Positions 12,368 to 22,877 of a DNA stretch of 64,000 bases are shown here, in pieces (position 1 is the first letter of the stretch; each line of letters opens with the position of its first letter). The notes beneath the pieces are model-generated. The model searched no databases and was not told the DNA's origin. It saw nothing but the letters and a program-made list of their open reading frames with translations. Location: contig NC_085881.1 in the NCBI RefSeq assembly GCF_035222275.1, positions 4,092,001-4,156,000 of the forward strand, written 5' to 3'. A program made the translations under genes and the position numbers. This DNA is from Podospora bellae-mahoneyi (taxonomy: Eukaryota; Ascomycota; Sordariomycetes; Sordariales; Podosporaceae).

Positions 12368-14952
12368 TTTGGAAATCTGAGAGGTGTCGTTTGGCTTTGA
12401 AAGTAACTTTGGCGGTTTCAAGTCAGCACAAGGCAGAGAGCTGAGAGGTTCGTTGATGGATGATGCAATGGTCGAAGAAATAGGTCAGACCCAAGATGCG
12501 GGGGAGGGGAAACGGGTTGCAGATGCGGTTTGGCCGGTGGATTATTGGGCCCAACAAAATCAAGGAAAAAAACGAAATAACGAATAACGGGTATTTGAGG
12601 AAGAAATATAGTTCGAAAAACCCACCCCGGAAATGTATGCTAGTAAGGAATGTTCTCGCGAGACCCAAGGGAGAGGTTGGGGTCAGCTCAGCTCAGGGCG
12701 GCCGGGCACAGAAGTTGTCTTATAGGGGAACCGCAAGCAACAAGAAATGTGACGTCGGATCCGAATGTCGCGAAACGCAGGAATCGAAGCGCGGCTGGGC
12801 AACGGCAAAGCACGTTGGAATCTCCCGAAATTGGAAAGAAGTCGAGAATAGGATCACGGGGAGACGGGAAGGGGGAGGCGTCTGCCGCAGAATGGCGCTG
12901 GGCTTGGTGGGCTGGCAAGGCTGGGGCTGTTGGTTGGACAATGGTAACTGGATGACACAGGGCACAAGCAGTGTCTTGTTGTTGAGTGAGAGGGGCGGGG
13001 AAGCTTGTATCAAGTAGCTTGGGGTTTGAGTTGGTTTATAGTGCCCTGGTGGTGCTCCGGGCTGTTAGGAAAGGCACCGAGGGGGATGGAGGTGAAAGAC
13101 GGCGGCGCTTGGGTTCTTGCAGGGACCGGGGAGCTTCTCGGAGCTACTGCAGTCTGATGCACTTGGTGCCCGTACCAGCCCAAGAGAACCTCTGCAGCAG
13201 CTCACGCAGCTCTTCCAGGATGCCAATGGGGTGATGCGTGGATGCCCTGCAGCGATGAACATCAGGTGGGGACCTTTGGGAGCTGCTTCGCTGCCTTACT
13301 GGACTGCTGCGGGTGCATCGAGATGGATCGCAGACCTTCTGGCGTCGAACAAGCCGGTAATATGCAGTTTTGCCGACCAACCCCCTCGCTTCTCGACCAT
13401 CTTTTGAGACTGAGAGCTTTTCCCAACACAAGATATCCAACGTTTGCTGGTCTGTTAGAGATAACGCCATGATTCATCGATTCCACCCGTCTCGCACTCC
13501 TCTTCAGCTGCCCCTCCCCCGATGCGAGTCTTCGATCTTCCATCCAAGCCCAAACACCACACCACCACCGGGCAGCCCTACTGCGCACCTATCCATCGCC
13601 CACTTATTGGCACAGGACTCTGCTAACCGCCACCGTTGCCAAGCCAGTCCGCTCGGGGATAAATCATGAAATGTTTGTCTTTACAATTGTCTATCACTTC
13701 TATCTGGTAGAGACATGGATAGCAGCTGGAGGAGCTCTATCTCTTGCGTCATTCCGTTGATCGCGGACCCCGGCCGGGCTTAGTCATCATGACGACGACG
13801 GGCCCTTCATCTGTGTTGCGCACTGGGCATCAGCACGTCAAGGTTCCACACGAAACTGGGGCTCGATGAAACGGCATGTCATTGCCCTGGCCTCCTATTC
13901 GCTGGCCGTTTGAATATCAACGAACATCAACGACATATATTCTCCCTTCAACCCGAGCGACACAACTCGACGCGAACACCTCTTCCCACTCAGGCATCTA
14001 TGCCTGAACATCGCAAATTATGTTAGGCATCCAGTCACTCAATGCCAATTGCCCAAGTCCGTTCCAGGCTACGAGACGGCATGTGAATGGTTTGCTAGAA
14101 ATCCCTCAATGCGGGCACTCATCAATTCCCAACACCTTGATATCGGGCCATGCCGTTATGGTGAGCAACGATAAGATGAATCCTATCCAGAAGACTGCCT
14201 CTTGTGTCTGATGAAGAGGCGCGGCAAAAGTTGGGTCTGTTGGCATCTACACACTGAGCCTCACGGGACTTCTAAAAATAGAACATCAAGGGAGTTTGAG
14301 ATGACTACCAACCACAAAGACTTGGTGAACAAGATCTTTGTGTGCTCGGCTCCTAACTCGGTAACCCTGTTGTCTTCTTCTGACAATGCACTGCTCGTCA
14401 AGTCATGAAACTGGTCATGATGGTTACGGCAATATACGCAGTCAGAGCTGTGTGGTGGTAAAACTTGCTTTGCTATGGGCTTCAACTCGGGCACATTTAT
14501 TTGACAATGATCACGATGTCCGATTATTTTCGACATGAGATCTGCTGTGTCTCACAGTCATACCCATGTACCAATCGAGAGACTAGTGTCATGAAGGAAA
14601 AGTCTATTTTCACCTCGACACCACGTCGAAGCGTGGAGGACCAGCTTCCAAGAGGAAGAAGGCATTGTGTCCGTGGAAGACAAAGAGGTATACTCGGAAA
14701 CTGGCATGTCCCGTATCTGCGCCCTCTTTCAACTCGAACAAACGGAACAAAGACGTCGTCTGAGTCACAACGTATATAAACTTCCGCCCGCCTCTGGGAA
14801 GTAATCTGGTCTGCCATTCAATCTTCCATTCATCAAACTTCAACTTTCATTCATTTCATTACCAACGTCGCTTTTTGAGTTTACTAACAGAGCCAGGTTC
14901 TTCCAAGTATCTCAGGTAAGTCTCTCTGATAGAGCCTCGTCTACTAATCACC
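12368..14952. other. Intergenic 2.6 kb: glycogen synthase promoter and leader, then the Asn-rich gene promoter
   Basis: The glycogen synthase gene and the Asn-rich gene are divergent and share this 2.6 kb. The part next to glycogen synthase (12400-13100) is G-rich on the plus strand, i.e. C/T-rich on the transcribed side, like fungal promoters. Between 13.2 and 14.7 kb I find only short chance ORFs on both strands. A TATA-like box lies at 14773-14780. Confidence 0.4.
14773..14780 (+). promoter_or_regulatory. TATA box upstream of the Asn-rich gene
   Basis: TATATAAA about 175 nt before the ATG, followed by a C/T- and A-rich leader starting around 14800. It is the clearest TATA box in the window and suggests an inducible gene. 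The start site itself cannot be seen. Confidence 0.5.
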
Positions 14953-15903
14953 ATGAGGAAGAACCGCAACAGAAAAAAGAACGGTGGCGGTGGCAACAAC
15001 CAGGGGGGTAACAATCCTCACCAAGGTAACAACTCTCACCAAGGTAACAGCTCCCCCCATGGCAGCAACTCTCACCAAGGTAACAACTCCAACCGCGGCA
15101 ACAACCACCACAACGTTAATAATAATCACCACAACAGCGGGCGTAATGGCAAGTCGACCAACAAGTGGAACAGGAACCACGGCAATAACCAGAATGGCAA
15201 TGGCAATAACAACCAGAACGGTAACAACAGTAACACCGGGAGCCAGAATGGCAACAGGAATAACAACAATAACCAAAATGGAAACTGGAATAACAGCAAC
15301 TACCAGACCGGGCACTGGAAGAAACGGCGTCAGCAATACTGGCAGCTCATTGCCGGAGCAGAGCACGTGGGTCAAAGCCAAGTTCTCAGCATGTTCCTGG
15401 GCCATAGCATCCGGATAGGTCTGCTAGCACAAAGCTACGCAACCGTGTGTCACGCAACCGGAGGCTACAAGTCCACAGACGAGTTTATCACCAAGCACAG
15501 AGCCCAAATCCACGACTGCGAGTTGTTTTGCGTCCAAGGCCGGTTCCAGGACTCGTCCATCACACCACATTCCCTCGCCGACAAGATCGAACAGTGCCTG
15601 GAGCAGCACGCGGCATTCATTTACGAGCAATGGATCCTGCACGACCACCTAACCCACTACCCTGGCTTCAGAATGGAGGACTTTCTCGCTTATATCCGGG
15701 GCTTCTCTACCTACGCCTGGGAGCCTGTCATCAACGCGGAGGTTGCGCAGGGGAATGACACTGATGAGGATGTTGTCATGGTTGACGACGGGAGCAGTCA
15801 TACGATTTACCTCGCCCAGCTTTGCAAATTTGCGCCGCTGCCTTACCTCACTGTCAGGTTTGGTATTGTTGACCCGGATGTACCGGGGCATAGTTTTATG
15901 TAG
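14953..15903 (+). CDS. Orphan protein with an Asn/Gly/His-rich prion-like N-terminus
   Basis: 316 residues, not recognised. Residues 1-125 are low complexity, built of loose repeats around HQGNNS and NQNGN, almost only Asn, Gly, His, Gln and Ser with scattered basic residues. From residue 126 the sequence becomes ordinary and globular (QYWQLIAGAEHVGQSQVLSM, KIEQCLEQHAAFIYEQWILH, MEDFLAYIRGFSTYAWEPVI), with an acidic patch near residue 275 (NDTDEDVVMVDD). No signal peptide or membrane segment is visible. The leader has a TATA box and, just before the ATG, a GTAAGT donor at 14916 and a TACTAAT branch-like site near 14943, so the first codons may lie in an alternatively spliced intron. The function is unknown; the architecture suits an RNA-granule or aggregation-prone protein (inference). 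Confidence 0.65.
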   Translation: MRKNRNRKKNGGGGNNQGGNNPHQGNNSHQGNSSPHGSNSHQGNNSNRGNNHHNVNNNHHNSGRNGKSTNKWNRNHGNNQNGNGNNNQNGNNSNTGSQNGNRNNNNNQNGNWNNSNYQTGHWKKRRQQYWQLIAGAEHVGQSQVLSMFLGHSIRIGLLAQSYATVCHATGGYKSTDEFITKHRAQIHDCELFCVQGRFQDSSITPHSLADKIEQCLEQHAAFIYEQWILHDHLTHYPGFRMEDFLAYIRGFSTYAWEPVINAEVAQGNDTDEDVVMVDDGSSHTIYLAQLCKFAPLPYLTVRFGIVDPDVPGHSFM

Positions 15904-18453
15904 GTTCTCGTCGTTTGTTTTGTAAGGTGTGTATTTGTAGGAGGAGGTGGTATAACGAAAAGCGCATAAACGAAAGCATAGACGGAGCGAGGCTAGATCC
16001 TCTGCTCAATAGGAACGAAGTAAAACATCAAGACCTCATTCATTTATTTGACTTTGAAAATGCGATGTCCATACCCGTTGATCAATTCTCGATACCTTAC
16101 TGTACCCAAATATTGAGGATGAAGAAGGCCGCATCCCACACTTGGCTGGAGCCATCTTATTCAATGACCTTACAAAGGAACAACAGTTCTCCAGAACTGA
16201 AGCCCAAGTGAAATCTTAGCATTGTCTTTGGTGATGTGCACCTCCGGGTATAGGGTTAGGGTTACTGTCATGTCAGCTGGAAGGGGGTCACGGGGTTTAG
16301 TTACGTGGACCGTGCGCTGCAACGGCCTGACTTGGCTGGCGCGCTGGCCAGAGCTGAACTTCCACAAACAATTCCACTCCCCAAAGCACTTCATTCTCCG
16401 ACCACCAACCGCGACGACTCTCAACGCGGATTCAAGCACACTACGCCATCTTCTATCGAAGCCTTTTTGCATCTCGAAACACTGTTCTATCCGTACGCGT
16501 ATCTATCATGACGGCGAGATCGGAACCATGGAGAGCCCGCAATTCAAGCTCGGTGCGGGGCTTTGCTCTTCCAGCCGGCAGCTTGGACATCATCAATACC
16601 TAACTTGCCAGCACTACGGATTCGACATAGCGGGCGGGACAGGCACCTATTCACTTGCCTCATGGTGAAACATGGCTGGGAAAGAATGATAATGGCCGAC
16701 ATTTGATACTCCGATTTGATTCAACTCTGTTTAAGCGCTTATCATGTCGGATTCCGCTCGACCCTACCCTCCATCCCCCACCCAGTCTGCGACCTCCGAC
16801 CAGCAGCTTCTGCATCATTACACAACACACCAGCAAGCCAGCGCCCTTCCTGGATCCTCGCCTTGCCGTAGGCCGAGCAGCTACACCATTTTCGTCCAAG
16901 GTGGTTGTATGTGACAATCGAAGCAGGGGGATGACCTGGCCACAAATTGAAGTGGGCTGGATGACGCCAAAAGTGACCTACAATCACTGCTTTGGTCCCC
17001 ACGGTTGATACACTTCATGGCCAACAGTATTTGTGGCTGCTTGCACCGCGTCCTTTTTACAGCACATGAACTACCTACAACACCACGCCACTCCAACGAC
17101 CTTCTGCGAAGAGCTGGAATATCTGCTTGACAATTGCCCCACGGTCTTGCGAGTATTTGCAGTTTGCCTCGTGGTCCAATCCACGTCATCCATCCCAAGG
17201 GTTTTCTGTTTTTATTCAGGCATTGTGCCAGGCACATGAGACTCTCTTGGTTGTACTCCGTATGAACAGGAGGATGTCGTCTCGGAACTCCCGGGCGCGA
17301 TGCCATGACACCCCGACTTTTCTGATGTTCAACTTTTGCATTCCTTCCGCAGATGTTGCTACCGTACGTTTGGCGTATGGCACAGCACCGACTTGCAAAA
17401 GTTACGCCAGGAACAGAGTCCCATACACTAACAGCTTCAGAGAAGCCCAGAATTGGTCCATCACTATGATGGTGGAGGTCAAGGGGGGAAAACCGACTTG
17501 TGTGGGAGCACGGTGGAAATCGTAAAGCAAATCTATCTTGCCGTATATAGTTTAGGTGGTCTTGCAGCTTGATGAACAAGTGTTAGCAACAGCCTCAGCA
17601 TTTAGATGCTGCCTGGGGCTGTTTTTCAAGCTGGGGCCAGGGTCGGTGGGCAGGGATGACAGGTTCTGAGCGGGCTCAAGAAGAGCCTCGATGCCTTCTT
17701 TGTAAATGCCCATTCTGGTGGTGCTGAACACAACGCTTGACAGGAAGAGCTCGCCTGGTCTGGCGATGATCCTCTTCGAAGGCAAGAGGAGTCGCAGGGA
17801 GTATTTGGGGTCCAACTCCTGGTGTCTGGGAGGACGGGCCCGATGACACGGACAGCGATCTGATCTCTCAGTTTTGGAGAACTTCCACGATGGTGGAGGA
17901 GGTCCATGGCGAGAGCTGCCCCTCACCTCAACCTCGAACGCAACCGCACAAGTCCTTGGGCATTTCAATTCAACACCGAACAGGAGCTCGAGGTTGTTGC
18001 AATTTCTAACGCATCGCCATTCAGCCACCACCCAGGTCGATCCTAGCCCAAACTAACAGCAATTTGCAAAAAGGCACGCTGCATCTTATCAGCTGCAGGC
18101 TCTCGGCAGATACGGACTTGCTTCCAGGTTATCAGCATCTGAGGTTGTTCTGCCAGAGTCGCCGAGTTTGGACAAGGCGAGGCTGTGGTTTCTTTGATGG
18201 GATTGGCTGGGAGCGCACACAGCCAGGCAGAGGACGGACGGGACAGACGTTTTTCAGATTTGCAATTGCTCTCTCTGCTCTCCCAGGTCGCTGTCGGTGC
18301 TGTGTCTACAGCGGACCTGTAGGCGCTGGCTGGGCTGACAGCTCCGGCCCACAGCGACAACCCCTGTCTCTCGGCTATGGAAAGGCCGCCTTGACCAACT
18401 GAAGTCACCCCAACTAACCCAAAGTCAAATATCGAATCCCGTCTCGTGCTGCG
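15904..18453. other. Intergenic 2.5 kb with no convincing gene
   Basis: Between the Asn-rich gene and the kinase gene. Frames up to 232 codons occur (e.g. minus strand 17579-16881), but their residue mix is irregular and they lack splice-supported extensions, so I take them as chance. Contains a short telomere-like TTAGGG pair at 16251-16264. The 18.0-18.45 kb part is probably the leader of the kinase gene, with a CTAAC...AAAG that may be a leader intron end just before 18440. Confidence 0.4.
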
Positions 18454-21400
18454 ATGGACCACCAGCACCAGCACCAGCACAAGCACCAGCAGTCCTCAGC
18501 ACAGCGTCGGCGTCGAAACTTTGGTCCCCCGCCCAATGGCAGCCACCGTCCTCTCGAACGCCAACAAATCCACCCTCGGGTTGAGCATGATCTCGGCATG
18601 ACTACTTCACGCAGACCGTCCGAATCCGCCGCCGCCGCTGCCGTGAATCGGTCCTCTGCACCTGCTCGCGAACGAGATAGAGAAAGAGAGCGAGACAGGA
18701 AACAGCAACACCAGCAACACCAGCACCAGCACCGCCATCCTCCCTCACCATTGCCGAATCCGAACCTTCCACCACCACCACCGCCGCCGCCACCTCCCCC
18801 TCCCCGAGGCCGTTCCCCGCAGTCATCAAAGTCTGAATATCCCCATCGCCGTCGCGACCGGAGCCGCAGCACCGATTACCGCCCCAGTCGTTCCTCTCGC
18901 CCATCTCAGCGTTCGCCCCATAGTCGTCGAGACCGTTCCCGCGAGCGTGACCGTGATCGTGGCCGTGACCGCGAACCAGCCCGCTCCCGCGATCGCCATC
19001 CACCGGCGGACCGCCACCGTTCACGGGAAAGGTCTTCCAGGTCTAGGAAAGACGCTCGCGATCGTCAGGGTTCTCGCTCTCGCCGGCGTGCATCGCGTTC
19101 CCCAGCATCCGTGAAGCGTCCGCGCAGCCCCAGTCCATCATCCATTGGAGGGTCGCAGCCGAAGAAGTCTCGGCGGGACCGTAGTCCAGGAAGGGCAGAG
19201 AAGGACGCGCCGAAATCTCTGCCACCAAAGCCCCCACGTCGTGATCCGTCACCAGCATCCCGTGCCCGTCGTTCAAGGTCTCCGGAAGGCCGTGACCATC
19301 GGCGGCCAAAGACTAGCAAACGGGCAGGACGGTCAAGGTCACCGAGTGCGTCTCGCCGGCGGAGATCCCGGTCTCGTGGAGCGGAAACTGCTGCGTCCCA
19401 ATCAACACGTCGACGTAGCAGGTCCCGTCAGCGATCTCCCCGTGCAGAGCACCGACGTCGGTCGGGATCCGGATCGCGCCCTCGTAGTCCAGCTGCGCGG
19501 GGTGCTAGGAGGCCCCCTTCTGTTGATACTGGGTCGCACCGCAAGCCCAGCTTCGATCTGAACTCTACTCGGACGCCACACGGAGCCTTACTTCCCGGTT
19601 CTCCGCGTGATTCGAGAGCAGCTAACCCTACTAAAAGCGAAGCCCCCACCGACGAGTCTAACAAGACCTCTGGCAAGTTTGATCCATCGTCTGGTTCCAA
19701 CAGCATCGAGGTCAGCATGGGAACAAGGGGCAATTACCGCGGCGGTTTCAATCCCCAACAACATAACTATCCTCCCCGCGGTGGCTACGGCCAGTCTTCG
19801 GGGCAAGGGACACCTGCATCATCCTTTCACGGTTCTCCGCCAGCACAGTCACCGTATGCTGGAAGCGGACGAGGATGGAATGGTGCACAGCAGTTTTCAC
19901 CGCCAGGGTCAGTCCGGCGCCCCAAGAATGCAGTGCTCGCTAACTCACACGGCAACAGCCAATATTCCCAGCCATATCCACACAACAATTATGGGCCGCC
20001 TACCGGTCCTCAGAATCATTATCATTCCAATCAGACACAGACTCCGCCATACGCACCCACAGGCCCAGCATCTCAGTATCCTGCGGGCTCATATCGTGGT
20101 GGGCACAGAGGCGGACCTGGGGGGTTCCGGAGTGGTGCATTCGGTGGTGGCCGTGGGGCACCGCGCGGTGGCTTCAAGAGTGCATGGAACTCATCCCACC
20201 CCGATGGACGGACCTCGGATCCATCCCACACCAGCAATCATCAGTCTCCAGAGGCTCATGACAAGTCAGAGGCGAAAGATGTGTTGATGCAGGATGCTGA
20301 TAACCCCTTCAGGCCATCTAAAGAATTGCAGGTTGAAGACGCAAGCAAGGAGGACAAGTCGAAAGATGACAAGATGGCTCCTCCGACAAGCCGTGCTCCG
20401 CCGACTGGGCCCCAGTCCCAGACACCCAACAAGTTCAGCTTCAGCATGAAGACTGCGTCAAAGCCGGTCGTGGCGGTTCCACGGCCCGAGATATCGATCA
20501 AGTTTAACGCTCCTGCTGCCCCACGAGAGCCCACTGCTGCTTCCAATCCTCTTCAGAGAGCACCCCCTACGAAGCCCGAGCGAGACAGAGAGCGAGAACG
20601 GGATAGAGATAGGGATAGGGACAGGGAGAGGGATCGAGATCGAGATAGGGATAGGGACCGAGATAGGGACAGGGACCGAGATAGGGATCGGGATAGAGAT
20701 AGGGACAGATCCGGATATCCCAGAAATGCTCCCACTGAGCCTGCCTCGGCCCGCTCTCGTCCGAACGACCACCGCAGACCTCACGACCTGCCTAGCAGGC
20801 AACCAGATCCCACGCCCAAGACACGCAAAGTGAAGAAGATGATGAAGCGTCTCAAGGAGAAGCCAAAGCTCCCAGAAGATCTGGCGCGGTCCAAGTCGGT
20901 GTTCTTCCGCAGACCAGGCAACGAGTCGGTGGTCGGGTCGGGCACATACGGCAAGGTGTTTAAAGGGGTAAACGTCTACACCAAGAAGCTCGTGGCGCTC
21001 AAGCGGATCCGTATGGAGGGTGAACGCGACGGTTTTCCCGTCACGGCAGTGCGAGAAATCAAACTTCTCCGCTCGCTCAAGCACACCAATGTGGTTGAGC
21101 TGCAAGAAGTCATGGTCGAGTCGAACGAGTGCTTCATGGTGTTTGAGTACCTCTCGCACGACCTGACGGGTCTGCTGAACCACCCCAACTACACCCTGGA
21201 GCCGGCTCACAAGAAGCATCTGGCCAGACAGCTGTTTGAGGGGTTGGATTACCTGCACACGAGGGGGGTCCTGCACAGGGACATCAAAGCGGCGAACATC
21301 TTGGTTTCTAACGAGGGCGTCTTGAAGCTGGCCGACTTTGGACTGGCGCGGTTCTATGCCAAGCACCACCAGCTTGACTACACCAACCGTGTCATCACCA

Positions 21401-22126
21401 TTTGGTACCGGTCCCCGGAGCTGTTGCTGGGGGAGACGCAGTATGGTCCCGCGGTGGATATCTGGTCTGCGGCGTGCGTGCTGGTGGAGATTTTTACCAA
21501 GAGGGCGATTTTTCCTGGGGATGGGAGCGAGATTAATCAGCTGGACAAGATACACTCTGTACTGGGGACGCCGACGAGGTCGGAGTGGCCGGATATTGTG
21601 GAGATGCCGTGGTTTGAGCTACTGAGGCCGACGGTGAGGATGGCGAGCCAGTTTGAGGAGAGGTATAAGGGGGTTGTGACGCCGATGGCGTATGAGCTGT
21701 TGAGGAGCATGTTTAGGTATGATCCGAAAAAGAGGCCGAGCGCGGGGGAGGTGTTGAGGCATGGGTATTTTACTGAGGAGGAGCCAGAGGCTAGGCAGGC
21801 GGTTGAGTATGTCCCCCCCATTTGCAGCGTTTTTTTTTGTGATGGGAGGTTGGTTGCTAAGTATTTGAAACAGGCTGAGAGATGTCCAGGGTGATTGGCA
21901 TGAATTCGAGAGCAAGGCGTTGAGGAGGGAGAAGGAGAAGAAGGAACGGGAGGAGAAGGATCGGAAGGAGAGGGAGAAGAAGGGGGTTGCCACGGCCAAG
22001 GGGGAAAAGGAAAAGGGGGAGAGGAAGAGGCCGATTGAGGGAGGTGGGGATGCTGCGCAGAGGGAGGCGAAGAGGCCGCATGTGGAGGGGGGTTCGGGGT
22101 CGGGGTCGGGGTCAAAAGCGAGATGA
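18454..22126 (+). CDS. ctk1: CTD kinase catalytic subunit, Ctk1/Lsk1/CDK12 type
   Basis: Cyclin-dependent kinase that phosphorylates Ser2 of the RNA polymerase II C-terminal repeats during elongation. Exons 18454-21806 and 21874-22126 give 1201 residues if read straight through; the intron (GTATGT donor, AACAG acceptor) joins AVE to LRDVQGDWHEFESKALRRE in frame. A further probable 51-nt in-frame intron is at 19908-19958. Residues 1-820 are disordered: His/Gln and poly-Pro, a long RS/RD-rich stretch (about 130-360), an RGG-like part, and a pure RD/RE tract at 710-755. Kinase domain about 820-1110: glycine loop VGSGTYGKV at 827-835, VALKRI lysine, a PVTAVRE helix, HRD at 941-943, DFG at 961-963, T-loop YTNRVITIWYRSPELLLG. 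All catalytic residues are present. The tail is Lys/Glu-rich. The RS-rich head resembles animal CDK12/13 more than yeast Ctk1. Confidence 0.9.
19908..19958 (+). other. Probable 51-nt in-frame intron inside the CTD kinase gene
   Basis: GTCAGT donor at 19908, a GCTAAC branch-like site at 19939-19944 and a CAACAG acceptor ending 19958. It is 17 codons long without a stop, so the frame is open either way. Removal joins QQFSPPG to QYSQPYP, continuing the Gln/Pro/Tyr-rich text, while the retained stretch (VRRPKNAVLANSHG) looks foreign to it. Confidence 0.55.
20577..20712 (+). repeat. Degenerate 6/12-bp coding repeat (Arg-Asp dipeptides)
   Basis: Tandem GA-rich hexamers of the type CGAGAT, AGGGAT, AGGGAC encode an uninterrupted Arg-Asp/Arg-Glu tract in the CTD kinase. 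Codon variation between AGG, AGA, CGA and CGG shows it is old rather than a recent expansion. Confidence 0.8.
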
Positions 22127-22477
22127 GCAAGCGGTTAATGCGTAGAGGACGTCATGGTGTACGACTACTACATAAAAGTCAAAATTGGGTGAAATAAAGG
22201 GATATACAATCACGGCTGGGAAGGGATGGGGGGTAGCGGGTTGGGTTTTGTATGTGAGTTGCATTATTGTTATGGGTTTATGTGGTCAAGACCAAGCGGA
22301 AAGGATGGGGTATGGGGAGATGAGAAAAAGAGAAATGAGATCTTTGTTGATAGAAATCACAATGGATTCAAGCAATGATTGGTGATGGATGGTGTTTGTT
22401 TGGATCAATTTGTAGGAGAGGTAAGATGTGCCAAGAATTTACCCCTATCCTTTTTTTTTTTTTTTTTGGATCAGAGT

Positions 22478-22508
<31 letters not shown>

Positions 22509-22877
22509 GTGGTTGAGGAGCCAAGCGGTGCAGTAGGATTGACTGATGCATGGTGAATAACCCAACACCAAATAAGAATGTATAAAAGTTTCTGAGTTAC
22601 AAAGGCCGCTTGATCACATTTTCCAAAACGAGTTGGCAAAAGGCCATTGCAGATGTCAGTCTATTCCAAAGAAAATCCCTCGGCTTGATTATATCCCATC
22701 ATCAAATCGTGTGTTTCCCATCCAATCGGTAGTCTACCTAGACCTGGCGCTCTCGAGTATAGATTTCACAAAACACCCCAAGTAAACATGCTGTGTTTCT
22801 GTTCTTTTTGTTCTGTAAACTATTGTATCCCTCATGTGCATGTGCTGTTGTCGTCGTTGTTGCTGTCGCCAGTCACG
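22127..22877. other. Convergent intergenic region with long T-runs
   Basis: Contains the 3' UTRs of the kinase gene and of the minus-strand gene at 22878. T-runs at 22451-22469 and 22487-22509 are separated by a short C-rich spacer. No coding sequence seen. Confidence 0.5.

Noticed and set aside
16881-17579. 232-codon minus-strand ORF
   Set aside because: Irregular composition (many Cys, Arg, Trp, Pro without pattern), no recognisable domain, no splice-supported extension.
20458-21555. 365-codon minus-strand ORF opposite the CTD kinase
   Set aside because: Antisense of the kinase domain; its IPIPIS repeats are the reverse of the RD tract.
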